Positions 38,101 to 47,023 of a DNA stretch of 64,000 bases are shown piece by piece; within the stretch, counting starts at the first letter, position 1, and the number at the start of each line of letters is the position of its first letter. Both the position numbers and the translations under genes were made by a program. This DNA comes from Mesorhizobium sp. ES1-1 (GTDB lineage Bacteria; Pseudomonadota; Alphaproteobacteria; Rhizobiales; Rhizobiaceae), in the NCBI RefSeq assembly GCF_020164785.1, contig NZ_JAIUGX010000006.1:124001-188000 (forward strand), written 5' to 3'. The notes under the pieces are model-generated. The model worked only from the letters and a program-made list of their open reading frames with translations. It searched no databases and had not been told where the DNA came from.

Positions 38101-38976
38101 ATGACGCACGATCTAGACAGCCGGGCCTTCACCGGTCTTGGACGTTTGTGCGACGACGAAGCGGAAAACCGCATCATCTCCGCTCCCGATCCGGCCGGCA
38201 TGGAACGGATCGAGGCACGGTTCCACGGCAATGCCTTCGACCCTCATCGTCACGACACATATGCAATCGGGGTGACGCTGCATGGGGTGCAGACGTTTCG
38301 CTATCGCGGCGCGGCGAGGCAAAGCCTGGCCGGCCAGGTGATCGTGCTGCATCCCGACGAGTTGCATGACGGAGCCGCCGGCACCGAAGTGGGCCTGCGC
38401 TACAGGATGCTGTATCTCGAACCGTCGCTGATGCTGGACTGTCTGGCCGGCGCATCGCTGCCCTTCGTCAGGGATGCGGTGGTGACGGACAGGGTCTTGC
38501 GCACGACGCTGCTTTCAGCACTGGGGCCGCTGGAACGGCCCCTCGAGGCGTTGTTCGTCGACGACTTCATCGCGCAACTGACGCGGAGCCTTGTCGGGCA
38601 TGCGGGCAAGCCGGCCAAGCCGATGGCCAAAACGGCGTGGCGGGCGGCGGCGCTGGCGCGGGATTACCTCGCGGAAAACCTTTCCCGGCCCGTGCGCTCC
38701 GAGGAATTGGAAGCGATAACCGGGCTCGACCGCTATGCCTTGTCGCGGCATTTCCGCGCCGCATTCTCGACCAGCCCGCACCGTTTTCTGGTGATGCGCC
38801 GGCTTCAGCGTGCGCGACGGATGATCACCGAAGGCGAGCCGCTGGCGCAGATCGCCATCGAGGCTGGCTTCAGCGACCAAAGCCATTTTAACAGGCAGTT
38901 CAAGAAGGCCTACGGCATGACGCCGGGGCGGTGGGCTTCGCTGATCCAGGGACGCGCCCGAGCAGCGGCAGCCTGA
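38101..38976 (+). CDS. AraC-family transcriptional regulator with cupin sensor domain
   Basis: This 291-aa regulator has an N-terminal AraC_binding cupin region (HGNAFDPHRHDTYAIGVT, residues about 42-60, then VIVLHPDELHDG) and a C-terminal double helix-turn-helix: LARDYLAENLSRPVRSEELEA and the second motif QIAIEAGFSDQSHFNRQFKK with the P/GxTPxxW-like GMTPGRW. ATG 38101 has AAGGAG in a good position. It diverges from the DUF2000 gene with only 48 bp shared promoter space. Ligand is not known. Confidence 0.93.
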   Translation: MTHDLDSRAFTGLGRLCDDEAENRIISAPDPAGMERIEARFHGNAFDPHRHDTYAIGVTLHGVQTFRYRGAARQSLAGQVIVLHPDELHDGAAGTEVGLRYRMLYLEPSLMLDCLAGASLPFVRDAVVTDRVLRTTLLSALGPLERPLEALFVDDFIAQLTRSLVGHAGKPAKPMAKTAWRAAALARDYLAENLSRPVRSEELEAITGLDRYALSRHFRAAFSTSPHRFLVMRRLQRARRMITEGEPLAQIAIEAGFSDQSHFNRQFKKAYGMTPGRWASLIQGRARAAAA

Positions 38977-38995
38977 TCACCACCCGGTCCGGTTC

Positions 38996-39466
38996 TCAGT
39001 CGTCAGACTCGGCGTCGTCGTCGACCAAGGCCAGGTCCTCGTTCAGGAGATTGGCTTCAACGCGCGCGAGCAGCTTGAACAGTGCCTTCTGGTCCTTCTT
39101 GTCGAGACCCTTGAGCGCCTGCTTTTCGGTCTTCTTCACTGATTTCTCGATGGCGCGAATGGTTTCGCGGCCGGCATCGGTGAGGAAGATATGCGCCTGT
39201 CGGGCATCCGAGTCCGAAGCCCGCTTTTCCAGGAAGCCCTGCGCCTGCAAGCGGTTGATCGTCTTGGTGATGGTCGGCGGGCGGACGCCAAGGCGCTCGG
39301 CAAGATTGCCGGGTGTCTGGCCATCCTCGCGATCGAGCGCCAGCATGATCTGGTCCTGGCCGGCATAGAAGCCATGCGCCAGAAGCCGGGCCGCAAGCGC
39401 CGTCCTCGCCAGCCTTGCCGCCGAATGCAGCCGGCTCATTGTCGCGGTCTTGTCCGCCTTGGCCAT
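38996..39466 (-). CDS. MarR-family transcriptional regulator
   Basis: The 156-aa protein has the winged helix of MarR regulators: NLAERLGVRPPTITKTINRLQAQGFLEKR (residues about 53-82) and the wing DSDARQAHIFLTDAGRE. The N-terminal region has an Ala-rich dimerisation helix, and the C-terminus is acidic (ends in DDDAESDD). ATG 39466 has GAGGGA 10 nt before it; a longer frame to 39571 adds sequence typical of noncoding. It is convergent with the AraC gene, with 19 bp between. Target genes are not obvious; the large upstream region may hold its own operator. Confidence 0.92.
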   Translation of the reverse strand: MAKADKTATMSRLHSAARLARTALAARLLAHGFYAGQDQIMLALDREDGQTPGNLAERLGVRPPTITKTINRLQAQGFLEKRASDSDARQAHIFLTDAGRETIRAIEKSVKKTEKQALKGLDKKDQKALFKLLARVEANLLNEDLALVDDDAESDD

Positions 39467-39873
39467 GGTCGTTCCCTCTTCGGCAGGACCGGCGCCGCCA
39501 GCATGGAAGCTTGCGGCCGGTTGGCAATCGACGATCAAAAGAGCCGGCGCGCCAAACAGCTTTGCCGGCAAGCATTGTAGTATTCGCGGTGGCTAATGCC
39601 AGATGATTATTTCAGTTAGATGACAAATGACTTTTCTCGCAATCCCAGAGCCGTTTCCTGGCCGCAATAGGGAAGGATCGCGACAATGTCGCGTCAAGCG
39701 AAACCATAGTTCCTCGGTCCTTACCGCCGCCGTTTTTTAGCCCCGCAGCACCCCCTCCCCGCCGACAAGCATTCGCGGTTTGATTGGTGCAAATGCCCGG
39801 CACACATCCTATATGGAGCGATACCCCCTTTCGCGGCCCTGATCTTCAGGGTCATTTTTTTCGAGGCAAGGCC
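39467..39873. other. 407-bp divergent intergenic region (MarR gene / COG0523 GTPase gene)
   Basis: No gene is supported. It contains the promoter areas of both genes. An A/T-rich patch (about 39598-39640) holds two AGATGA direct repeats (39602-39607 and about 39617-39622) that could be a MarR site. CAAGCATT followed by TTCGCGGT occurs twice (about 39570-39592 and 39768-39780). I saw no clear Zur-type palindrome near the GTPase start. Confidence 0.4.
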
Positions 39874-40962
39874 ATGAGCGACGCACAGACGCAGATTCCC
39901 GTAACCGTTCTGACCGGCTATCTCGGCGCCGGCAAGACGACGCTGCTTAACCGCATCCTGTCGGAAAACCACGGCAAGCGCTACGCCGTCATCGTCAATG
40001 AGTTCGGCGAAATCGGCATCGACAATGACCTGATCGTGGAATCCGACGAGGAGATCTACGAGATGAACAATGGCTGCGTCTGCTGCACGGTGCGCGGCGA
40101 CCTGATCCGCGTCGTCGAAGGGCTGATGCGCCGGCCCGGCCGCTTCGACGCCATCCTGGTCGAGACCACTGGCCTCGCCGATCCGGTGCCGGTGGCGCAG
40201 ACCTTCTTCATGGACGATGATGTGCGCTCCAAGACCAGGCTCGACGCGGTGGTCGCGCTGGTCGACGCCAAGCATCTGCCTTTGCGGCTCAAGGATTCCA
40301 AGGAAGCCGAGGACCAGATCGCCTTCGCCGACGTCGTCGTGCTCAACAAGACCGACCTCGTGACCCCCGAAGAACTCGCCAAGGTCGAGGCGACCATCCG
40401 CGCCATCAATCCGGCGGCCAGAATCCATCGCACGAGCCGCGCCGGCGTCGCCTTGTCCGAAGTGCTCGATCGCGGCGCCTTCGATCTTTCGCGGGCGTTG
40501 GAGAACGATCCGCATTTCCTCGAGGCTCATGACGACCACCATCATCATGATCACGACCATGATCATGATCATCACGATCACGACGGCCACGATCACCACC
40601 ACCACGACCATGATGGGCATGACCACGCCGGGCACGACCACGCCCATCCCTCCGATATCCATGACGTGACCGTTCAGTCGGTATCGTTGCGCGGCGGCGA
40701 AATGGATCCGAAAAAATTCTTCCCCTGGATCGAAAAAATTACCCAGATGGAAGGCCCCAACATCCTGCGCCTGAAGGGTATCATCGCGCTCAAGGGCGAT
40801 GACGAGCGCTACGTGATCCAGGGCGTCCACATGATCATCGAGGGCGACCACCAGCGCGCCTGGAAGGACGGCGAGAAACATGAGAGCCGGCTTGTGTTCA
40901 TCGGTCGCGACCTCGACGCCGAGCGGCTAAAGAACAGTTTCGACGCCTGCCAGGCCGCCTGA
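39874..40962 (+). CDS. COG0523 (CobW/ZigA-type) metal GTPase with His-rich loop
   Basis: This 362-aa G3E GTPase is a metal chaperone of the COG0523 family. It has Walker [10 protein letters not shown] (residues 15-23), the CxCC metal site in GCVCC (Cys68, Cys70, Cys71), Walker [10 protein letters not shown], and the NKTD guanine-specificity motif near residue 160. A stretch at about residues 219-262 is extremely rich in His and Asp (about 21 His), as in zinc chaperones such as ZigA. A C-terminal CobW_C domain follows. The start is ATG 39874; a longer frame is unsupported. Zinc or cobalt handling is likely, but no Zur site was seen. Confidence 0.93.
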   Translation: MSDAQTQIPVTVLTGYLGAGKTTLLNRILSENHGKRYAVIVNEFGEIGIDNDLIVESDEEIYEMNNGCVCCTVRGDLIRVVEGLMRRPGRFDAILVETTGLADPVPVAQTFFMDDDVRSKTRLDAVVALVDAKHLPLRLKDSKEAEDQIAFADVVVLNKTDLVTPEELAKVEATIRAINPAARIHRTSRAGVALSEVLDRGAFDLSRALENDPHFLEAHDDHHHHDHDHDHDHHDHDGHDHHHHDHDGHDHAGHDHAHPSDIHDVTVQSVSLRGGEMDPKKFFPWIEKITQMEGPNILRLKGIIALKGDDERYVIQGVHMIIEGDHQRAWKDGEKHESRLVFIGRDLDAERLKNSFDACQAA

Positions 40963-40972
40963 CCTGAAGGCA

Positions 40973-41347
40973 ATGCCGCGTCTGCTCGCTCTTGCCGAGG
41001 ATTTCTTGATCGTCGGCGATATGGTCCGACTGTCCGACAATTACGATCTCGGGCCCGGCTCCGGCCCGGTCGATCTGCTGGTTTTCGATCCTCATGACTC
41101 TGCGGCCGGCCTCGGCCTCATGGTTGCATCCGGCTACAAGGCAGGTCTGGTCCTGGCGGTGTTGCCGGCTGAAAGCCTGTTCGAGAAAAAACGCGCCATT
41201 TCGAAATTCTGGCTTATCGAAAACTGGGACAAATGGTTTGTCTTCACCTATCAAGGCGGCCCGGTTCCGATCGTGGACACCGTCATCCTGCGCTGGAACG
41301 AACGAATGACCGTTGAGACTTGCCATGCCGACCGTCGCCCCGCTTGA
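40973..41347 (+). CDS. Imm45-like immunity-type protein (tentative)
   Basis: This 124-aa protein starts 10 bp after the GTPase gene behind a GAAGG site and overlaps the next gene by 23 bp. Its core (GDMVRLSDNYDLG, VDLLVFDP, GYKAGLVLAVLPAES, KFWLIENWDKWF) resembles what I recall of the Imm45 family, small immunity proteins found beside polymorphic toxins. No toxin is nearby, so it is either an orphan immunity gene or has been reused. No membrane segment or signal is visible. The similarity is by recall only. Confidence 0.6.
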   Translation: MPRLLALAEDFLIVGDMVRLSDNYDLGPGSGPVDLLVFDPHDSAAGLGLMVASGYKAGLVLAVLPAESLFEKKRAISKFWLIENWDKWFVFTYQGGPVPIVDTVILRWNERMTVETCHADRRPA

Positions 41348-42299
41348 TCTCGAAGGCCATTGCATGGCCGCTGTCTTCCTCGACGACGTGCCGCATTTCG
41401 CGCTGGCCGACGGTTCAGTCCACCGGCTCGACAATGGCCACAAGTCAGTCCCGGCCAATGACGGGCTGCTCGCGGCCATCCACGATGCCGCCAATGACCG
41501 GCTGATCACCGGCGGCGAGGACGGCAAGGTGTTCACCGTCAAAGCGGGCGGCGATGTCGTGGAACTGGCCAGTGCCGGCAAGAAGTGGATCACCAGCGTC
41601 GCCGCCGGCCCGCAGGGCGCCATCGCCTATGCGACCGGGAAGACTGCCCTGGTGCGCTTCGCCGACGGCAAGACGCGCGAGTTTGTGCACCCGCGTTCCG
41701 TCGAGGGGCTGGCGTTTTCGCCCAAGGGCATGCGCTTCGGCGTTGCCCGCTACAATGGCGCGACGCTGCATTTCCCGGCCGCCGAGGGCAAGCCGGTGGA
41801 ATTGGAATGGGCGGGCGCCCATACCGGCATCACCTTTTCGCCAGACGGCGCCTTCCTCGTCACCACGATGCAGGAAAACGCGCTGCACGGCTGGAAGCTG
41901 GCCGATGGCAAGCACATGCGCATGACCGGCTATCCCGGCAAGGTCAAAAGCCTGTCCTGGAGCGCCAAGGGCAAGTGGCTGGCAAGTTCCGGTGCGCCGG
42001 CGGCGATCGTCTGGCCGTTTTCAGGCAAGGACGGGCCGATGGGCAAGGCGCCGCTGGAACTGGGCACGCGCGGCAACACGATGGTGACCTGCGTGGCATG
42101 CCATCCAAGCCAGGATGTCGTCGCGATCGGCTACGACGACGGGATGGTGATCGCCGCCCGCTTCGCCGACGCCAAGGAGGTATTGCTGCGCCGGCAGGGG
42201 AAGGGCGCCGTCACCTCGATGATGTGGGACAGGCAAGAACGCCGCATCGCGTTCGGCAGTGCGGCCGGGGATTGCGGCGTCATCGACATTTCGGCTTAG
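41325..42299 (+). CDS. WD40-like beta-propeller protein
   Basis: The 324-aa protein is a repeat protein with roughly seven blades (repeating units of about 40 residues containing IHDAANDRLITGGEDGKV, SVEGLAFSPKGMRFGVA, TGITFSPDGAFLVTTM and VTCVACHPSQDVVAIGYDDG). WD40-type propellers serve as protein-binding platforms. ATG 41325 lies inside the preceding gene, indicating coupling. A WD40 protein next to a COG0523 GTPase is an arrangement I associate with Rhizobiales, so it may help deliver metal. It has no signal peptide, so it is cytosolic. Confidence 0.87.
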   Translation: MPTVAPLDLEGHCMAAVFLDDVPHFALADGSVHRLDNGHKSVPANDGLLAAIHDAANDRLITGGEDGKVFTVKAGGDVVELASAGKKWITSVAAGPQGAIAYATGKTALVRFADGKTREFVHPRSVEGLAFSPKGMRFGVARYNGATLHFPAAEGKPVELEWAGAHTGITFSPDGAFLVTTMQENALHGWKLADGKHMRMTGYPGKVKSLSWSAKGKWLASSGAPAAIVWPFSGKDGPMGKAPLELGTRGNTMVTCVACHPSQDVVAIGYDDGMVIAARFADAKEVLLRRQGKGAVTSMMWDRQERRIAFGSAAGDCGVIDISA

Positions 42300-42313
42300 C
42301 CCGACGCAGCCGA

Positions 42314-42775
42314 TCACTCGGCTCCGCACGAGACCTTGCCCGTCAGATCGGTGGTCTCGCCGTCCTTGTCCCTGTCGGCGGCGCTGTCATAGATGGCAAG
42401 CGTGTATTTGCCATCATAGACACCTTCATCGCTGGCCGTGGTCAGGATCGTCAATTCGACGGAGCTGAAGCTCTTGGCGACATCCTGTTCGTGGTAGATG
42501 TTCAGCCGCAACTCCTTGTTGTCGAGCCAGTATTGGGTCAGGTTGGATTGCTCGAACACAGTCTTGCGTAATCCATCACCGACCGCCCTCGCCTTGATTT
42601 CCAGGTTGCCGCGAAAGTTGAAAGTCGGGCCGCCCAGGCCTCTGGTGACGCCGGCAGCGACGTCCAATGCCACCGCACTATCGTCGACATTGCACCAGAT
42701 GCCGCCCGAGGCGAAAGCAGTGCCAGCCGTCGACAACATCGACAACAGCATCGTCGCGCAGCCCATGATCCGCAT
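42314..42775 (-). CDS. Exported hypothetical protein
   Basis: The 153-aa product starts at ATG 42775 behind a GGGGGA ribosome site, has a signal peptide (to about residue 24, ending AFA) and a mature beta-rich domain containing a Cys pair (IWCNV and VSCGAE). No family is recognised. It is convergent with the WD40 gene (14 bp between). An upstream in-frame extension to 42829 would bury the signal. Confidence 0.72.
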   Translation of the reverse strand: MRIMGCATMLLSMLSTAGTAFASGGIWCNVDDSAVALDVAAGVTRGLGGPTFNFRGNLEIKARAVGDGLRKTVFEQSNLTQYWLDNKELRLNIYHEQDVAKSFSSVELTILTTASDEGVYDGKYTLAIYDSAADRDKDGETTDLTGKVSCGAE

Positions 42776-42926
42776 TGTTTCCCCCAACAACTCGCGCTCA
42801 TTTGGCACCAACGTCGCCAGCACGGTCAAGCGCTTCCACCGAAGGCTGAGCCAATGGAAGCCTGCGCTCGGCCAGTTGCGATTGCGGCCGTGGATTGGCT
42901 AAGAGGTAGAGGCAAGAGGGGTTTCC

Positions 42927-44300
42927 ATGCACAGCAGTTCAAACACCATTGGCGGCATAGACCGTAAGCGCATCGCCGAGTTGCGCGAGACCGAGGGCGC
43001 GGCTTTCCGCGTGGCACGACCGAAATCCGAGGCCAAGGTCGGCAACGGCCTGCCCGGCTTCTTCGGCGGCGTTCCCATGCACTGGATGAACGATTGGCCG
43101 ACGCCATTTCCGATCCTGGTCGACAGCGCAAAAGGCGCCACGATTATCGACATCGATGGCAACAGGCTCGACGATTTCTGCCTGGGCGACACGGGCTCGA
43201 TGTTCGGCCACTCGCCAGCGCCGGTGGCCCGCGCTATCCGCCACCAGGCCGGCCGCGGCTTGACCTATATGCTGCCGTCGGAAGATGCGCTCGCTATCGG
43301 CCCGCTGTTGCAGCAGCGCTTCGGCCTGCCTTTCTGGCAGATCGCGACGACGGCGACCGACGCCAACCGCTTTGCGTTGCGCGTTGCCCGCGCCGTCACG
43401 GGACGCGAAAAGATCCTGGTCTTCAATGGCTGCTATCACGGCTCCGTCGACGAGACGATGGTGCGCTTGATCGATGGCAAGCCCGTCAACCGGCCTGGAT
43501 TGGCGGGCGAGTTCCGCGACCTGACCCGGGCGACGAAAATCATCGAGTTCAACGACATTCCCGCGCTTGAAGCGGCGCTCAGGGACAAGGATGTCGCCTG
43601 CGTCATCACCGAGCCGGTGCTGACCAATTCCTGCATGGTGCTCGCCGATCCGGGCTTTCACGATGCCCTGCGCAAGCTCACGCGTGAAGCGGGCACCCTG
43701 CTTCTGATCGACGAGACGCATACAATCTCTACCGGGCCCGGCGGCTACACCAGGAAATATGGGCTCGATCCGGATCTCTTCGTGCTTGGTAAGCCTATCG
43801 CCGGCGGCATTCCGGCAAGCGTGTGGGGCATGAGCGAGGAGGTCGCCTCGCGCTACGCCGATTACAACAGGACCAAGGAGCCGGGCTATTCCGGCATGGG
43901 CACGACGCTTTCGGCAAACCCGCTGCAGTTCGCCGCGATGCGCGCCACGCTGGAAAAGGTGATGACCGATGAGAATTATGAGCGCATGGACCATCTGGCG
44001 CGGCGGCTTGATGCCGGGCTGACCGGCGTGATCGACCGCTACGATCTTCCATGGCACGTCGCCCGCGTGGGGGCCCGCGTCGAATTCATCTGTGCGCCCG
44101 GGCCGCTTCGCAATGGCGCGGAAGCCGAGACTGCGCATGCTCCGGAGCTCGAAGCCGCCATCCATGTCGCCCTGGTCAATCGTGGCGTGCTGATCGCGCC
44201 TTTCCACAATATGATGCTGATATCGCCCGCGACGTCGACCGCTCAGGTCAACCGCCTGATCACGGCCTTTGGCGCGGTTGCGGCAAGGCTCGCGGCATGA
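42927..44300 (+). CDS. Class III PLP-dependent aminotransferase (glutamate-1-semialdehyde mutase-like)
   Basis: This 457-aa enzyme transfers amino groups with pyridoxal phosphate. The N-terminal GVPMHWMNDWPTPFPILVDSAKG and the core DETHTISTGPGGYT match the aminotransferase class III fold; the PLP lysine is in LGKPIAGGIP (Lys289). The hemL-like character and its coupling to a glutamine-synthetase-like ligase suggest polyamine, beta-alanine or amino alcohol breakdown rather than tetrapyrrole synthesis. The GGTAGAGGCAAG area upstream has a weak ribosome site. Its stop overlaps the next gene by 4 bp (ATGA). Confidence 0.88.
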   Translation: MHSSSNTIGGIDRKRIAELRETEGAAFRVARPKSEAKVGNGLPGFFGGVPMHWMNDWPTPFPILVDSAKGATIIDIDGNRLDDFCLGDTGSMFGHSPAPVARAIRHQAGRGLTYMLPSEDALAIGPLLQQRFGLPFWQIATTATDANRFALRVARAVTGREKILVFNGCYHGSVDETMVRLIDGKPVNRPGLAGEFRDLTRATKIIEFNDIPALEAALRDKDVACVITEPVLTNSCMVLADPGFHDALRKLTREAGTLLLIDETHTISTGPGGYTRKYGLDPDLFVLGKPIAGGIPASVWGMSEEVASRYADYNRTKEPGYSGMGTTLSANPLQFAAMRATLEKVMTDENYERMDHLARRLDAGLTGVIDRYDLPWHVARVGARVEFICAPGPLRNGAEAETAHAPELEAAIHVALVNRGVLIAPFHNMMLISPATSTAQVNRLITAFGAVAARLAA

Positions 44301-45718
44301 GACAAGCGGCCATGGACAATCCTGATGGCATCGTGACGTCTCCTTCGGGATCGTCGCCCACCGAAGCGCTGGCCTTTCTCGAGGCCCATCCCGAGATCGA
44401 GGCCTTCGACATCGTGCTGACCGACGCCAACGGCGTTGGCCGCGGCAAGATCGTGCGCCGGCATGAGCTGAAAGGCATTTTCGAGGGCGGCCGCCATATG
44501 CCGATCTCCATCCTCGGCCTCGACATCACCGGCGAGGATGTGCACGAAACCGGCCTGATCTGGACCACCGGCGACGGCGATTTACGGGCCTGGCCGATTC
44601 CCGGCACGCTGGTGCCGCTCTACGGCACAAATCCGCCGCGCGGCCAATTGCTGATGGCGATGTACATGCTCGATGGACGGCCGATGTCGTCGGATCCGCG
44701 GCTAGCCTTGGCAAGGCAGGTCGATATCCTGGCGGCCAGGGGCCTCTATCCGGCCGGCGCCTTCGAACTGGAATTCTTCCTGCTGGCCAACGAGCGCGAC
44801 GCCGACGGCAAGGTGCAGCCGGCGCGCGCGGTGCTCGATGGCCGCGTTTCCGGCAAGACGGAGGTCTATTCGGTCGATCACCTGCATGGCATGGAGCCGC
44901 TGTTCTCCGACATCTATGCCGCGGCCAAGGCACAGGGTATCCCGGCCGAGACGGTGATCTCCGAATATGCGCCCGGCCAATACGAGCTGACCCTTAACTA
45001 CCGCAAAGACGTGATGCGGGCAGCCGACGACCTGGTGATGCTGAAGCGGCTGGTGCGCGCCCAGGCGCGCCGACATGGCGTGACCGCCTGCTTCATGGCC
45101 AAGCCGATCGAGAAATATGCCGGTTCCGGCATGCATTTCCATGTCTCGCTGCAGGACAAGGCCGGCCGCAATGTCTTTGCCGAAGCCGGAGGCGAGAGCT
45201 GGTCGCTGCCATTGCTGCAAGGGCTCGGCGGGCTGATCCAGACGATGGCCGAATCGATGCTGGTGTTTGCGCCGCACGCCAATTCCTGGCGGCGCTTTGT
45301 TTCGCAATCCTACGCGCCGGTTGCGCCGACCTGGGGCGTCAACAACCGTTCGGTGGCGCTGCGCGTGCCGGCCGGCGATGCAAAGAATCGGCGCATCGAG
45401 CACCGGCCCTCCGGTGTCGACGCCAATCCCTACCTGATCGCGGCGACCGTGCTGGCCGGCATCGTCAAGGGACTGGATGAGGGTCTCGACCCCGGCCCGG
45501 AAACGACCGGCAATGGCTACGAGGCGGCGGTCACCCGCACGACGATGCCGGTCGACTGGCGCTCAGCCATCGAGGCGGCACGGGGATCGACGTTCCTGAA
45601 GGATGCGCTTGGCGAAGACCTGCACAGAACCTTCGTCGCTATCAAGCAGTCCGAATATCTGCGGGTGGCGCGCACCGTCAGCGAACTCGACTATCACCTC
45701 TATCTGTATGAGGTGTGA
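44297..45718 (+). CDS. Glutamine synthetase family ligase (gamma-glutamylpolyamine synthetase-like)
   Basis: This 473-aa protein is an ATP-dependent gamma-glutamyl ligase of the glutamine synthetase superfamily. It shows FDIVLTDANGVGRGKIV at the beta-grasp start, EFFLLAN (metal-binding Glu), ISEYAPGQYELTL and GSGMHFHVSL (ATP/metal His), and RRIEHRPSGVDANPYL near the end. The family includes PuuA, which makes gamma-glutamylputrescine. ATG 44297 overlaps the aminotransferase stop, so the two are one operon. A gamma-glutamyl-GABA hydrolase-like gene at 33.2 kb may complete such a pathway. Confidence 0.9.
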   Translation: MRQAAMDNPDGIVTSPSGSSPTEALAFLEAHPEIEAFDIVLTDANGVGRGKIVRRHELKGIFEGGRHMPISILGLDITGEDVHETGLIWTTGDGDLRAWPIPGTLVPLYGTNPPRGQLLMAMYMLDGRPMSSDPRLALARQVDILAARGLYPAGAFELEFFLLANERDADGKVQPARAVLDGRVSGKTEVYSVDHLHGMEPLFSDIYAAAKAQGIPAETVISEYAPGQYELTLNYRKDVMRAADDLVMLKRLVRAQARRHGVTACFMAKPIEKYAGSGMHFHVSLQDKAGRNVFAEAGGESWSLPLLQGLGGLIQTMAESMLVFAPHANSWRRFVSQSYAPVAPTWGVNNRSVALRVPAGDAKNRRIEHRPSGVDANPYLIAATVLAGIVKGLDEGLDPGPETTGNGYEAAVTRTTMPVDWRSAIEAARGSTFLKDALGEDLHRTFVAIKQSEYLRVARTVSELDYHLYLYEV

Positions 45719-45786
45719 TCTCACTTTTTCGGTCCGCAACGCAAAATGATGTAGCGCCCGGGGTCATAAGAACGTAACATGAACGG

Positions 45787-47022
45787 ATGAGCGTGCCCAC
45801 CATCCGTGATAAGCTGGCGATCCTGTCCGACGCAGCCAAGTACGACGCCTCCTGCGCCTCTTCAGGCTCGACGAAAAAAGATTCGAAGAAAACCGGCGGC
45901 ATCGGCTCCATCGAGGGCATGGGCATCTGCCATTCCTATGCGCCCGACGGCCGCTGCATTTCCCTCTTGAAAATACTGCTGACCAATTTCTGCATCTACG
46001 ATTGCAGCTATTGCATCAACCGCTCGTCATCGAACGTGCGCCGGGCTCGATTCAGCGTCGACGAGGTGGTGAAGCTGACGATGGATTTCTACCGGCGCAA
46101 CTATATCGAGGGCCTGTTCCTGTCCTCCGGCGTCATCCGTTCGCCCGACGAAACAATGGGCGAGATGGTCGAGGTGGCGCGGCGGCTGCGCCTGGAGGAG
46201 AAGTTCTCCGGCTATATCCATCTTAAGACCATTCCGGAAAGCTCGGCCGAGCTGGTCGAAAAGGCAGGCCTCTATGCAGACCGGCTGTCGATCAATGTCG
46301 AACTCCCGACCGACGAGGGCGTGAAACGGCTGGCGCCGGAGAAGAAGCCGGAAACAATCCGCCTATCCATGGCGAAGTTGCGCCAGAAAATGGAGGAAAA
46401 GGCCGAGCCGACACTGCGAACAAAGAAGCGGGAGCGTTTCGCGCCCGGCGGCCAGTCGACGCAGATGATCGTGGGCGCCGACAAGACATCCGACGACGGC
46501 ATATTGCACACCAGCGCGCGGCTCTATGGCAGTTATCATTTGCGGCGGGTCTATTATTCGGCCTTCAGCCCGATACCGGATTCGTCATCGGCCCTGCCGC
46601 TGCAGAAGCCGCCGCTGATGCGCGAGCACCGGCTCTATCAGGCCGACTGGCTGATGCGCTTCTATGGTTTCTCGCAGCCGGAGATCCTGGCCGGCAGCAG
46701 CGACGGCATGCTTGACCTCGCCATCGATCCGAAGCTGGCCTGGGCGCTGCGCAATAGGGGGCAATTTCCGGTCGACATCAACCGCGCCGATCGTGAAGCG
46801 CTGTTGCGCGTGCCTGGTCTCGGCACGAAGGTAGTGGCGAAAATTCTGACGACGCGGCGCCATAAGCGGCTGCGCCTCGAGGATGTCGGGCGTATTTGCC
46901 AGTCCATCGCCAAACTCAGGCCTTTCATCATCGCGGAGGGCTGGACACCGGGCACGCTCACGGACAAGGCCGGCTTGCGCGAAACCATCGTGCGTTCCTG
47001 CGAACAGCTGTCGTTGTTTTGA
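45787..47022 (+). CDS. Radical SAM protein with helix-hairpin-helix, putative DNA modification or repair
   Basis: The 411-aa protein has a CxxxCxxC radical SAM motif (Cys69, Cys73, Cys76, in NFCIYDCSYC), so it binds a 4Fe-4S cluster and S-adenosylmethionine. Its C-terminal end carries a helix-hairpin-helix DNA-binding motif (VPGLGTKVVAKIL, residues about 342-354). These features and the neighbour fit a TIGRFAM-defined radical SAM family that is reported to occur always with a DUF4130/uracil-DNA glycosylase partner and to be a suspected DNA modification or repair protein. The product of the reaction is unknown. The next gene starts one base after its stop. Confidence 0.9.
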   Translation: MSVPTIRDKLAILSDAAKYDASCASSGSTKKDSKKTGGIGSIEGMGICHSYAPDGRCISLLKILLTNFCIYDCSYCINRSSSNVRRARFSVDEVVKLTMDFYRRNYIEGLFLSSGVIRSPDETMGEMVEVARRLRLEEKFSGYIHLKTIPESSAELVEKAGLYADRLSINVELPTDEGVKRLAPEKKPETIRLSMAKLRQKMEEKAEPTLRTKKRERFAPGGQSTQMIVGADKTSDDGILHTSARLYGSYHLRRVYYSAFSPIPDSSSALPLQKPPLMREHRLYQADWLMRFYGFSQPEILAGSSDGMLDLAIDPKLAWALRNRGQFPVDINRADREALLRVPGLGTKVVAKILTTRRHKRLRLEDVGRICQSIAKLRPFIIAEGWTPGTLTDKAGLRETIVRSCEQLSLF

Positions 47023-47023
47023 G

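Noticed and set aside
40528..40656. Low-complexity GATCACGACC-like run that might be a microsatellite
   Set aside because: It is in frame within the COG0523 gene and encodes the His/Asp metal loop.
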